This document shows, one piece after another, positions 49,321-61,393 of a DNA stretch of 64,000 bases; positions within the stretch are counted from its first letter, which is position 1; every line of letters begins with the position of its first letter. This stretch comes from Apiotrichum sp. Y4204 (Eukaryota; Basidiomycota; Tremellomycetes; Trichosporonales; Trichosporonaceae): contig JAMYHL010000035.1 in NCBI GenBank assembly GCA_025531455.1, forward strand, positions 722,863-786,862, read 5' to 3'. The notes beneath the pieces are model-generated. The model ran no database searches. It was given only the letters and a program-made list of their open reading frames with translations, and had not been told where the DNA came from. The position numbers were made by a program, and so were the translations under genes.

Positions 49321-52300
49321 ATGCCACCGAAACGCGCCTCATTGCGGTCCGCGCCCCGCCCGTCCACCAGCGATGCGGGGCCATCAGCACCACCGCCAGC
49401 CCCGGCATCACACAAGGCCGCCCACGCATCCGCCGCTAGCCCCGACGCTCCACCGCCAGTGTCGCCAGCGACGTCGACGCGCACATTGCGCGCGCGCGCG
49501 TCGGACACTGCCCCAGGTCCCTCACGACAACGCACGCGCACCGTCGGATCACGTGTCATCACCGCCGAGGAGGAGGAGCGCGCACTATGGAAGCTCGGTC
49601 CCGAGGGCACCGCGGCGCGCCGTGACGAGGTCGTGCATGATCTCGAAGCGCGCGTGCGGCGTATCGTCGAGGAACACGACATGGCCGTCAAGGAGAAATT
49701 TCATCTCGAGCGATATATAAGCATATTGGAGGGGTGGAATCCGCAGGACGCCAAAGACGACAATTCATCCGTCTTTCTAGAGGTGAGCTGGTCGGACCCA
49801 CGAAGCTGACATGCAGTACAAGCATACCCACCACGACCTTCTCAGTTTGGTGCCGACAGAGTTCCTGCCGTCTGCGTCGGAAGCGGGTCCATCGCGCCGG
49901 CGATCGGCAGGACCGGCACGTACCACCCGTCGCCAGCTGCACCGGAAATCAGAGGCATTGGGACACGTCACGGCACTGACGAGCAAGGAGAAGGAGAAGG
50001 CCGCGAGGGAGGCCAAGGAAAAGGATGCGAAGGCGAACGGCGCCGACGACAAGGACAAGACTTCGTCCAAGGGTAAAGGAAGGGCTTCTGTTGAACCCGA
50101 AGAAGACGAAGAATCTGCACCATCCCCCACCGCCGGTCCGTCGAAGCGCAAGGCCAAAGCAGAAATGCCTCCACCACCGGTACCCGGCAGGAAATCTCGG
50201 AGGGTGACAACACACGGCGCTGTGGAGCCGGAAGCCGAGGATGAAGAAGAAGACGCGCCGAAGAAGGGGCGGAAGCGGGGTGCACGACAGTCGCTGCCTA
50301 ATATTCCAGCAAAACGCAGTCGCGCTCGGGGGACAGCAACTTCTGCATCGTCGCCCGCGTCATCCCCAGCACCGACGACTCCTGCAGCGCGTTCCCCAAC
50401 ACCAGAACCGGTCGTTCTGCCCTCGCTCGCACATCTCCCCTTTCCTCCCCCACCCGCACGTCCGCAGTTTCGTCGCTCGGGACCCAATGTGGTCAAGTAC
50501 ACAGATCCAAACCAACGGCCACCACCACCAAAGTTCGACGGCGACGCGAACGCCTTTCTCGAGTCGTACATCCATTTGGAAGATACCGGCCCTCCTCTTG
50601 ACCTTGCCGCTCTGGAGGCCCGCGCCGCCCGGGAAGGATATCTCCGGAATCGTGTTAACTACCTACAGCATCAAGGCCGGTTGATGCGTCTGCTGGACGA
50701 AGATGTCGACGCCCCACCAGAAAAGCGCAACACTCGCCATGACCGCAAGGTCCCAACTGGCCCGCCGCCGCGCCAGACCGATTACCAGGACTCGCTGATG
50801 GCGCACATGATCCAGGTCCGCAACGCGATGATTGCCGAGGCCAAGATGAAGCCCGTCGTGTGCAGGAAGATTGCGCGCATGATCCAGCTGTACTGGGAGC
50901 ACATTCTTACCAAGGACGAGCGCGAGCGTGCCGCTGAGGAGCGGGAGCGCAAGCGCAAGGCCAAGGAAGTGGTCAAGGCTCTCAAGAAGCGGTGGGGTCT
51001 GGCCATCAAGGTGAGCTTTATATACTGCCGCAAGCTGACTCGCAGATTGTCCGAGCCAAGGTCCGCGAACTGCAGAAGATTGAACAGGATCGTCTTGGAA
51101 AGGAGCATCTCCAGAATATGCTTCAACGGAGTACGGGTTTGCTCGAGGGACAGCACGACGCCATGACTGGACGGGAATTGGACGAGGATGAGGACCGCGA
51201 CTCGGACGGAACGGCTGACGTTTCGGCCGCGGAGGACAGCGAGGCGGAAGGGGACGATGAGGCTGTGGAAGAAGGGGAAGCAGAGGACGGCGTTGTGCGA
51301 GGAGGGGAGGCAGAAGCCGAGGCGGCAGACGAAGAGGAGGATGACGAAGGAGAGGACGAAGAAGAGAACGATGACGAAAGCGAAAGCGACGAGGAACCGA
51401 TGGCCAGGATTGATTACCACACCATGCTGGGGATCAAGCCCGAAGAAATGATCTTCGAGGAGGGTCAAGAGTCAACCGCGGCTGACGAACCGACACCGAC
51501 ATCGCCTGCCGCCAACGATGATGAACAGCCTGTTGACGAAGCCTCAGCGGGAGTTACGACCAGCGTCGAAGAGCCACCCCCTGCTTCTGAAGACACTCTG
51601 ACCGTTTCTCCCGGCCCTGCCGCGCCTGTCGATTCTGCTTCCTCTGCGGTCGCAGCTGATCCTACCGCTATATCTACCGAAGCTGCAACCGCGCTTCCAG
51701 TTGACGCGTCTCTCCGCACTTCTGTTCCTGCTCCTGAAACTTCTGAAGAGAGGGAACCCGGACGCTCTCTTTCACCAGCCGTGGCTCCCTCCTCTCCTCC
51801 GGCTCGCTCTCGCTCTCCGACTCCGCCGCCCCGTGCTCCTTCTCGTCGCCTCGCCCGCAAAGCTCGTGCCCTTGCCGCCGCCGCAGCGACGCCGGACCCC
51901 GACGCCAACGACACCGAGTTCCGGGCGCTGGACACCGATGCCGCGGACGCACGCCTCGACGAGGAGATGGACGACCTGAAGGCTGACGGAGGGGATAGTG
52001 AAGACGAGGGACTACTCGCCGACGCGGAGGTGCCGATTGAGGAGCTACTGAAGCGGTATGGCTACCCCATGCCTCCAGCCGAGACCAACGATGCGGAAGT
52101 GAAAGTGGAGGCAAAGACGAATGACGAGGTGAAGACCGAAAATGGCGAGGACACTGCCATGGACGTGGATGAGGGCGCCGAAGAGGAAGAGGTCAGCATG
52201 CTCGCCATTGCGGCGCCTTCGTCTGATCCTGTCGAGCCTGTCGAGCCTGTCGAGCCTGCTGAGCCCAATGGCACAGCTGCAGAACCCCCCACTAGGGTCG

Positions 52301-55300
52301 ACTTGCCCTCCACTGGCGCTGCAGAACCCTCGTCCTCCTCGGGTGGGGCGGCTCCCAGTGTCGACGGCCCGGTCGACCAGTCGCTCACTGACGAAGCCCT
52401 CGCGACTCGCCGGCAATCTCCTCCTCTGATCATTGAAGGCAAGCGTCAACGCAAGGTTCGCACCGTGTGGTCTCCACCAGCCCATACTCCCCAGCATGCT
52501 GTCAGCAACAAGCCCCGCAAGCCGAAGATCCAGCCTGTCGAGCCTGAAGTGGAACCTTCTCCTGAACCCGAGCCAAGCGAAGAGGAAGAGGAGGAAGAAT
52601 CTGAGGACGAAGAAATGTCTGAGGACGCTTCTGAAGATGAGGCGCAGGAAGTCGAGGAAGACCCCAACGCACCGCGTATCCGTCCTCCCTTCCTCCTTCG
52701 CGGTACGCTCCGTCCATATCAACAGGCCGGTCTGGAGTGGCTCGCGAGCTTGTACGCCAACAACATGAATGGTATCCTTGCGGACGAGATGGGTCTTGGG
52801 TACGTCCAGCTGAAAGGATTGACGTTAGCTGACAACCAGCAAAACCATTCAGACAATTTCTCTGCTCGGCCATCTCGCGTGCGACAAGGGCGTCTGGGGC
52901 CCACACCTCATCATCGTCCCCACTTCTGTCATTCTCAACTGGGAGATGGAGTTCAAAAAGTTCCTTCCCGGTATGAAGGTGTTGACGTACTATGGCAACC
53001 AGAAGGAGCGCAAGGAGAAGCGTGTGGGCTGGAACACAGAGAACGCCTGGCAAGTCTGCATCACCTCATATCAGATCGTCCTTGCCGACCAACACATCTT
53101 CCGCCGCAAGAACTGGGTGTATATGATCCTTGATGAGGCGCACAACATCAAAAACTTTCGATCCCAGCGTTGGCAGACTCTGTTGGGATTCAAAACCCAG
53201 CGTCGCCTGCTGCTCACGGGTACACCGCTTCAGAACAACCTGATGGAGCTGTGGAGTCTGCTGTATTTCCTCATGCCCAATGGTATCACCGCGGACGCCA
53301 CTGCGGTGGTTGGGTTCGCGAACCACCGTGATTTCATGGAGTGGTTTTCAAGTATGTACGCTGCCCAAGGCGCACCACTGACCTTCAGATCCAATGGATA
53401 AGGCTGTCGAAACGGGAGACACCCTCGACGAGGAGACAATAGAAACGGTGGGCAAGCTGCACACCCTTCTCCGTCCCTTCATTCTTCGTCGCCTGAAATC
53501 CGACGTCGAGACGCAGCTTCCGGGCAAGTTTGAACACGTCGTGTACTGTCGTTTGTCAAAGCGCCAGCGGTTCCTTTATGATGAGTTCATGTCGCGCGCG
53601 TCGACGCGCGAAGCCCTAAGCTCTGGCGGGTACATGGGCGTAATGAACACGCTCATGCAGTTGCGCAAGGTGTGCAACCATCCTGATCTGTTCGAAGTCC
53701 GTCCCGTGAAGACGAGCTTTGCGATGGAGCGGGGTGTGCTGAGCGACTTTGAGCCCCTGGATCTTCTTGTTCGCCGCCGGCTTCTGTCACGGTATGACGA
53801 GCTTGATCTCGACGGCATGGGTTTCCTCATCACCAAGCACGAGGACGAGTCAGGCTTCGTGGCGCGGGCGCGGCAGCAGTTGGACGCTAGCGATCGCCTC
53901 CCATACGCTATGGAGGATGGCAAGAAGTTCGGACGCGCGCCTAAGCCCGACCTGCGCACGGTCGCCGGATGGCAAAAGTACCGCGCGTTCATGGACCACA
54001 AGGCCGAGGTCGCGAAGTGGCAGGCCTTGCGGGACATTAATCGCCGTCGCTGTGCGGCCGGTACGCCAATGTATGGTCGCACGACGCTTAGCATGCTCGT
54101 CGACATTCCACAGTACCTCCTGCCTGAGAGCGTGCAGTCCCGGAGGAGGATCGACTGGTTTGCAGAACACCTCCCACCAGCTGCGGCGCTCGTCCAATCC
54201 CTCCCGGACCGCCTCGCATCCGTTACCGACATTGTTAACCGTTTTGCGGTCATTCCGCCCAACGCCGTCGCACGTGACGTTGCCAGCTACGCCCTTCCTG
54301 GGATGAACCCGCTCGACCCCACCCTCCAGGACCCCACGTTCGACACGCTCCACACCCCGTCCGTCAAGCTGCAGATTGCGTTCCCCGACGTCAGCCTGCT
54401 GCAGTATGATTGTGGCAAGCTGCAGAAGCTGGCCGAAATGCTGCGTGATCTCAAAGCAGACGGACACCGCGTTCTGATCTTCACCCAGATGACGCGTGTG
54501 CTGGACATCCTGGAGATCTTCCTCAGTTACAACGGGCACCGATACCTCCGTCTTGACGGCAGCACGAAAATCGAGGACCGCCAAGTGCTGACGGAGCGCT
54601 TCAACTCGGACCCGCGCATCTTCTGCTTCATCGCGTCGTCGCGCTCGGGTGGTGTCGGTATCAACCTCACGGGCGCGGACACGGTCTTCTTCTACGACTC
54701 GGACTGGAACCCGAGCATGGACAGGCAGTGCATGGACCGCGCACACCGTATCGGCCAGACCCGCGAGGTGCACATCTACCGCTTCGTGTCGAGTCACACG
54801 GTCGAGGAGAACATGCTCAAAAAGGCGAATCAGAAACGTCTCTTGGACCGCGTTGTCATCCAGGAGGGCGAGTTCACAACCGACTTTTTCGGCAAGATGG
54901 ACTGGCGTGACATGCTCGACGACACGATGGTGCCCCCTGAAGAGGAGGAGGACCGCATCGAGGACGTGGAAGTGGAGGAGGCGGACGAAGCGGACATTGC
55001 CGCCGCAGCGCCGCGGATGGGCAAGGAGCGCGAGTTGGCGCTTGCCCTCGCCCAGGTCGAGGACGAGGAGGACGCGGCCGCCGCGCGCGTCGCACAGGGC
55101 GAGGGCGAGATGGACTTTGCCGATTTCGGCGACGAGGGCAAGCGAGCCAAGAAATCCAAGGACGCCGACCTCAAGGAGATGACCCCCGCCGGCGCGAGTA
55201 ATCCCGCCATTTCGCGCGTGGGCACCGAACCCGCCGCGACGAGTGCGAGTGGGACGCCTGCACCGCTCTCTGAGAGCGCGACGCCGTTCCCGGACGAGTG

Positions 55301-55385
55301 GGACGATGACGAGCCCGGCGCGATCGACGAGTATATGCTCAGATATGTCGAGTGGGAGTGGGAGACGTATTTCTGCAACATGTAG
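49321..55385 (+). CDS. SWR1: Swr1 chromatin-remodelling ATPase (SWR1 complex catalytic subunit)
   Basis: Snf2-family ATPase that exchanges H2A for H2A.Z in nucleosomes. Four short introns (49783-49816, 51011-51045, 52800-52839, 53352-53388) leave 1,972 residues. The N-terminus is basic and low-complexity; an HSA region spans the second intron (KKRWGLAIK joined to [13 protein letters not shown]). Long acidic Glu/Asp stretches follow, as in Swr1 orthologues. The ATPase begins [19 protein letters not shown]. It has [20 protein letters not shown] (Walker A), [10 protein letters not shown] (DEAH box), [20 protein letters not shown], and a long insertion between the two ATPase lobes, the mark of the Swr1/Ino80 group. 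Lobe 2 has [15 protein letters not shown] and [19 protein letters not shown]. The nearby [16 protein letters not shown] is Swr1-like rather than Ino80-like. Confidence 0.94.
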
Positions 55386-55574
55386 GACTGGATGTATCAC
55401 TATGTGTATCCCTGGTGGTGGTCCGGGCAGAGAGTATGTACGGCTCTCTGTCCGCACTCGGCGCTCAATGTACTAGTGCATTATCTAACAACTATGCCTC
55501 TGCCTCGATGGGCTATCCACAATCGTGTCCAAGTCTTGTTACCCTATGTTCGGCAGCTGTGCCACACCCTTCAT
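55386..55574. other. Convergent 3' spacer SWR1 / L-lactate dehydrogenase
   Basis: Only 189 bp separate the two stop codons, so both 3' UTRs lie in or across this stretch. No further feature is seen. Confidence 0.4.
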
Positions 55575-57416
55575 CTAAAGCTTGGCCTTGACGCCCGCCG
55601 AGTACATCTGCTCGTAGTTGGTAGCGTACATGGTCGGGCCGGGGGCGGGATAGCGAAGCGCGGACGTGTCGACCATGGAGGGGTTGACGTCGCCGAGGGA
55701 CGGCGCGCCTATGAGGCGCATGTTCATCGTAAACTCATCCTGATTGTCAGTTTGTCAACAATTTCTGCCAACTTACCTTGAGGATCTGGAGCGCGTGCTC
55801 AACACCCTCCTGGCCGTACGTGCTCATGGCGTAGAGCATCGGGCGGCCGATACCGACGGCCGTGGCGCCGAGCGCAACGGCCTTGAGGACGTCGGTGGCG
55901 CGGCGCACGCCGCCGTCGACAAAGATCTCGAACTTGGGCTTGCCCGGGCGGTGCATCAGTCCACGGGCGTGGAGCTGCCCGACCACCTCGGCGAGGATAG
56001 TGATTGCCGACGGGGCCGTGTCGAGCTGACGACCACCGTGGTTCGAGAGCACGATGCCGTCGACGCCGTACTCGGCCGCGAGGACCGCGTCCTCCCAGCA
56101 CTGAACGCCCTTGAGGATGATCTTCATGTCGCCCGCGCACTCGATGAGGAACGGCAGGTCCTTCCAGTTGAGCGAGGGGTCGATGAACGACGATATCGCG
56201 CGCGCGGCACCAGAGTCGCGCTGCACCTTGTCGCCGCCCGCAGTCTGGTGGTTCGAGGCGTTGCCCTCGAACTTTGTGCGCATGTCCTTCTCGCGGCGGC
56301 CGAGCTGCGGCGCATCGACCGTGATGAACAGAGCCTTGATTCCGCGCTTCCCGGCATGCTCAATTATCTTCTTCGTGCGGCTCTTGTCGGCGTTGACGTA
56401 GAGCTGGAGGAACTGCGGCTGGCCGGGCGCGGCGGCATCGACCATTTCGTCAAAGCTGCAAGACGCAAGCGTCGGGATCATCTGGATGATGCCGTGCGTG
56501 TGTGCTGCGCGCGTGAGCGCAACCTCGCCCTCGGGGTGGCCGAGCTTGCCGAGCGCCGTCGCGGTGATGTACACGGGCATGGTGGACTTAATGCCGAGGA
56601 TAGTGGTCGAGTAGTCGACGTTGGTGACATCGCGGAGGATACGGGGGCGGAACCACACGCGCGAGTACGCGTTCGTGTTCTCGCGCATGGTGATCTCATC
56701 ATCGGCACCGGAAGAGTAGTAGTTCCACGCGCGGCGGTTCATCGACGCGCGCGCAACGGCCTCAAAGTCGTGCAGGGAGAGTATCTCGCCGAGTCCCGGC
56801 TTGACATACGGCTCGGGCGCGGCGACCACAGTGCCGTTCGCCTGGGCTGGGGCGGCCGCGGGCGGAGGAGGAGCTTCCTCCTTCTTCTCCTCGGCCAGCG
56901 AGCCGGGCTTGAGTGTTCCGATGTGGTTCTTGGGGTCTGCAAGTCAGCTGAGATCACAATCGTCGTGTAGCTGCGTACCAAGGTAGTCCTTGATGACACT
57001 TTGCGGGTGGATGGGCTGGAGTTAGCATGGGTGTTCGAAAGAGTATGGTTACCCACGTCGAACTCCTCGGTCGCGTCCTTGCCTGCGTAGCGGAGGATGA
57101 TCTCGGCACCACCTGGATATCAGTAACCTCGAAGGCGGCGACGGCATCGCGCGGCACTCACCAGGGTGTTCCTGTTCGTCAGCGACTGTCACCGCGCCCT
57201 GCAGCCGTCGTACTCACGTCAAGGAAGTCGGTCATGTCGTAGACCTCGCCTACGGGATGAGTATCGCCGTCTCTTGCACCTTCCTCGGTGCTCCACTACC
57301 TACCGTGGATAACGAGCCACACACCCTGGTCGTTAGCTCATCTCCAGCGGCGAACTCACATTATCGCGCGAGTTGTGCTTGGCGACCTCGGCGCCGTCGA
57401 CCTGCTTTGGGCTCAT
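55575..57416 (-). CDS. Flavocytochrome b2-type L-lactate dehydrogenase (cytochrome b5 plus FMN domains)
   Basis: Oxidises L-lactate to pyruvate and passes electrons through heme b2 to cytochrome c (family role). The N-terminus is split into several tiny exons. Spliced, it reads MSPKQVDGAEVAKHNSRDN, then GVWLVIHGEVYDMTDFLD, the EHPGG heme motif, and RYAGKDATEEFD joined to PIHPQSVIKDYL. The two His of EHPGG and IHPQ are the expected axial heme ligands. EHPG comes from a 10-nt microexon (57162-57171). The FMN domain has ITATALGKLGHPEGE, QLYVNADKSRTKKII, FITVDAPQLGRREKDMR, IVLSNHGGRQLD (catalytic His and Arg) and FVDGGVRRATDVLKA. The start at 57416 leaves no mitochondrial presequence before the b5 domain. 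Substrate could be another 2-hydroxy acid, though domain fusion favours lactate. Confidence 0.9.
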
Positions 57417-58667
57417 GATGGTGATGAAAGGGGGATGAATGGGGGATGTGGAAAAGGCAAACAGACACTTGCGGTCGAGAGATATTCTAGTCTTCCTCTC
57501 CACTACTTACTACTGACTGCTCCGAATGTTCGGCTCTTCCAACGGATATTACACCCCACACATAACCCACTGGTTGCCTCGGCTCGTGTGCCGTGCAACT
57601 CCCCCGCCGCCTGGCAGCTGCCTGGCCTTGCCTCCACCGGGCGCGCAGCTTTCGGACCGGCGTGAACCGAGACAAGCCGCTCTCCGCCCATCTCATTATC
57701 CACTCGGCATCCAATCGTGTCGTCGGCTTTTTATTCGACCTCCCCCTCCCTTCACACACTTCATGCCGCGTTGCCAACCTGCAACATGAGTGCATCACAT
57801 CGCCGTCCAGCGTCGGCGTTTATCTCGCCGGGAACTCACCGACATACCTCCACCCCGCGGACCCTCCGTCCTGCACTGACCAGAGCGCTCAGACCTCTCG
57901 GGGCATTACCTCTGCCGGCACCGGGCATCAAGATGCCGACCACAGCCAAGCCAGCCAAGTCTCTGCTGGTGGAGGTCCATCAACTCAGCAGCAGGCGGCA
58001 AGTAGCGGCTTTGCGAGGTTGTTGTGACGTTCGGTATAGAGTTGCCGAGGACAATGCAAGGCCTAGAAGTCAAGCTGCTGACCTGGTGGCTTGTATGGCT
58101 TGGCTGTCCTCAGCAATGAGCGCCCGAGTTGATCAGAACAGTAGTGGACTCGATCATGCACACATGCACACATGCAAACACAGACAGTTGAGTGTGACAA
58201 TGCCGCAAGCACCGATCGTCTATCAATCAGTCAGGCAGGACGCAGAAACTCAACTCGTCTGTTCGTCCTCAACATCAAGCATCTTCAAGCTCTCAGACTA
58301 CTTTATGACTGCCTTCATCTTTGGAGCGCGTGAGGGCTCTCAATCCATGCAAGACTCGACCAGCTGATGTTATGGCATCTTGGACGTCGGGCCTCTGGAT
58401 CTCGGCCCCTGCCACGCTTTTGCCACGGTAATACCACGGCCTTTTCGCGCGCTTCGCACATGCCCCACAGGTGCACAGGGCGCTCCGCGCGATCCGCGTG
58501 ATCCGCGCACCCTCCACTCTCGTGCACTCTTCCAGCCCAGGCCAAGATCCAGTCAACCAGGTTTGTTGTGATTTCGGTCGTCTACTCCATGAGAAGCAAC
58601 CAGTGCAGTCGCCAACGAACACCATTCCGTTCTTATCTCCATTCTCCATACCTTCGTCTTGCTGCCC
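57417..58667. other. Divergent spacer L-lactate dehydrogenase / RAD30
   Basis: These 1.25 kb separate two oppositely directed start codons. Several overlapping open frames exist on the + strand (57593-58027 and 57786-58367), but they lack motifs and a confident splice structure. Treated as non-coding. Confidence 0.4.
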
Positions 58668-61107
58668 ATGTCTTTCCTTGCAGGGCCTTCGCGCAGGCAG
58701 CATGATGCCAATGTCGTTACTTACCGGTGAGCTCCCTATTCCACCATTCGAAGAGCAGCACTGACCGCAGGCATTTGTTGAGCGCCGCGGCAATGACACC
58801 ATTGTGCGTCGCAGCTTGTTCACACGCCATGTTGAGCTTTACTGATCCACCAGTAACCCCCTGCGGACAATTGGACATTGCGATATTGACGGCGCGTTTG
58901 CCCGTGGGTTTATCGCTAGTCACTGAACGCTTACCATGCAGAGTTTGAGCAAGTCCGCCTCGGGCTGTCAGATGATGTACCGCTTATCTGCATCCAATGG
59001 AACTCGATCATTGCAGTCAATTACCCCGCGCGCGCGTATGGAATCAAGCGGTGAGATTCCCTCTGTTTTACTTTATTGCTGACGCTTAGCGACATGACCT
59101 CGATGGCGAACGCTGGGCGGGCTGGGGTCGTAAACCACATTGAGGAAGCCAAGAAGCGGTGTCCCCACCTGGTTGTGCAGCACGTCGCGACGTATCGCGA
59201 GGGCGAAGACGAATCGGGGTACTGGGACGACGTGGACCGGCGGACGCACAAGGTAACGTTTTGTCCTCGCCGCGCTGACCCCAGGTGAGCCTTGATCCGT
59301 ACCGCCGTGAGAGCCTGAAGATCCTGGCCGTGTTTCGGGAGATGGCGCCGAAAGCGGAGCTAGGTGAGCTGAAAGAAGTATCATTAGCTGACGAAACAGA
59401 AAAGGCCTCTATCGACGAGGCTTTCATGGATCTCACGCCCATGGTGGTCGACCGTCTGTTGGCAGTCCACCCGCATCTAGCCACCGTGCCCAACGACGCG
59501 CCTGATGGCCTCGATTCGCCATTACCCGAGGCACCCGCTATTGATTGGTCCAAAACGGGGAACGTCATCCCCATTGTAAAGGACAGTGATCGCCTCGAGG
59601 GCGAAGATGACACGGACGAGGCAGATACCTGGCAAGACTGGGCGCTTTGCATCGGGGCGGAGATCATGGCCGAAGTTCGGGCCGAGGTCTGGAAACGGCT
59701 CCATTATACATGTTCCGCGGGCATCGCACACAACAAGGCCATGGCTAAAGTGAGTTTCACTTTCACATTATCGCTAACCGCTCAGATCTGCTCCGCTTGG
59801 AAGAAGCCCAACGCCCAAACTGTCTTGCGTGCAGCCGCCACTCCTGGGTTCCTCCACAACATGGACTTTACAGAGGTGAGTTGCGCAGAGAGAGCCATGT
59901 GACTAAACTGTCAGATCCGTTTTCTTGGGGGCAAGCTGGGCCACGCGATTGCTGAAGAGTTTGGCGCCAAGACCGTCGGTGATATGATGTAAGCTCTGTT
60001 CTTGTCTATGAAGCTCACGTCCCAGGTCGGTCTCGCTCGAAGACATGCAGGCGAAGTTTGGTGAGGAGAGCATTTGGGTGTATAATATCCTACGCGTATG
60101 TCTAAATTTTGCTCTGGTGCTGACTTTACAGGGGATCGACCACACTGAAGGTCAGTTGTCCGCCCTTTTGTTGCTTTACTGACAACCAGTGAAGGAGAAA
60201 CTTGCAACAAAGTCGATGCTGGCGTCAAAGAACACAATCCCAACTGTCAAAACATCACGAGAAGGGCACCACTGGCTCTCAGTTCTTGCCGGAGAGCTGA
60301 ACGTCCGGCTACGAGAGGCTCGCGAAGTGACACCAGGCATTTGGCCGAAAACAGTTGTTCTAACCACTCGCAACATGGGCGACGTCTCGAGAACGCGTCA
60401 AGGGCCTTTTCCCTTCACGCGCAACCTCACAGCCGAGTACATTGCGCGACACGCGCGCAAGCTGTGGGAGGAGGCTGTTGCCCCCATGAAGGAGATGAAG
60501 CTGAACAACGTGAGCTTACCACACTGTTTTTCTAGCTCACTGGCAGATCGGCATTGCGTTGACGGGCCTGGAGCGACTTGAGGAAGGCCAGCAGGGCATC
60601 GAGGGCTTTTTCTCGGCTGGGCAGCCGCAGAAGCGCCCGCGCGAGGACCGCACACCAGTGGCGAACGATACCGTTCCGGGACCGAAGCGTACTAAACTGC
60701 CAACATTGCATACGAAACCAAAACCGACCGTATTGGAGACGTTCCTGGCGAAGAACAAGGTGTCACCGCCATCCACCCCTCCGCCTGCCGACAGGCCTAT
60801 CGTTATTGATGAAGATGAGGAAGATGACCACAACGGCAACCCAAACACGGAGGCGGACGGAACGACATGGCAATGTTCCAAGTGCGACACAACGTTATCT
60901 GCCCCGACGGCCAACTACTTGGCCGCCGCGCGCCAGGAGCACGAAGACTACCATTTCGCGCTATCGCTGCACGAGTCAGAGAGCGGTAGCGGGAGTGAGA
61001 ACCGCGCAAGCGCGGCCGTCCCGAGTCGAACGGATAAAGGCTCTACGAAACAGAGTAAGAAGAAGGCTAAGCCGGTTGGGATCAAGGCGTTCTTCGCGCC
61101 CAAGTAG
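58668..61107 (+). CDS. RAD30: DNA polymerase eta (Y-family translesion polymerase)
   Basis: Translesion polymerase that copies past UV dimers. Twelve exons; the first four are 58668-58726, 58771-58803, 58854-58903 and 58942-59050, and all introns together leave 670 residues in frame. The spliced N-terminus reads MSFLAGPSRRQHDANVVTYR, HLLSAAAMTPFNPLRTIG, then HCDIDGAFAQFEQVRLGL, holding the first catalytic Asp residues. IQWNSIIAVNYPARAYGIKR and DMTSMANAG follow. The second acidic motif is KASIDEAFMDLTP. The thumb and little-finger regions have CSAGIAHNKAMAKICSAWKKP and FLGGKLGHAIAEEFG. The C-terminal region carries a UBZ zinc finger (CSKC ... HEDYH). QQGIEGFF at 60589-60612 is a full PIP box, and a PIP-like IKAFF lies at the extreme end. 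The start is supported by restoration of the TYRHL motif. Confidence 0.94.
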
Positions 61108-61307
61108 CATGCTGATTCTCGCGGACACTTATTGTACTACTACATATGTTGTATGCTGATTATTGCCGCCCACACTACCTGTGTGCGCGCGAATGCATTT
61201 ATAACTCGTCGTCTTACCGCCACTATCCTATGACATTCTGCATTCGAGTCTCATCGTCTGGGGTCATGTACAGAGACTCCTTCAGCCGTGGTTGCAAGAA
61301 ATGTGTC

Positions 61308-61393
61308 GGCGATTTAGCTCAGTTGGTTAGAGCGCATGCTTAACACTTGAAGCGTTACGCATGAGGTCGGCGGTTCGACCCCGCCAAACGTCA
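61308..61393 (+). tRNA. tRNA-Val (AAC) with a 12-nt intron
   Basis: The D-arm is GCTC-AGTTGGTTA-GAGC. The anticodon stem CATGC/GCATG encloses TTAACA plus 12 nt (CTTGAAGCGTTA) plus C, so the intron sits one base after the AAC anticodon, the canonical position. The T-arm is GGCGG-TTCGACC-CCGCC. The acceptor GGCGATT/AAACGTC has one G-T pair and one A-A mismatch at position 5-68. The discriminator is A. The A box and B box are intact. It lies 200 bp after RAD30 and just upstream of a retroelement-like ORF. Confidence 0.82.

Noticed and set aside
57786..58367. 195-codon + strand ORF between lactate dehydrogenase and RAD30
   Set aside because: Low-complexity start and no recognisable domain; no neighbouring exon supports it. 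RNA data would be needed.
58904..58941. Alternative reading of the RAD30 exon 4 border giving NAYHAEFEQ
   Set aside because: No GT-AG junction fits that frame. The donor at 58904 joined to the acceptor ending 58941 gives the conserved CDIDGAFAQFEQVRLG.
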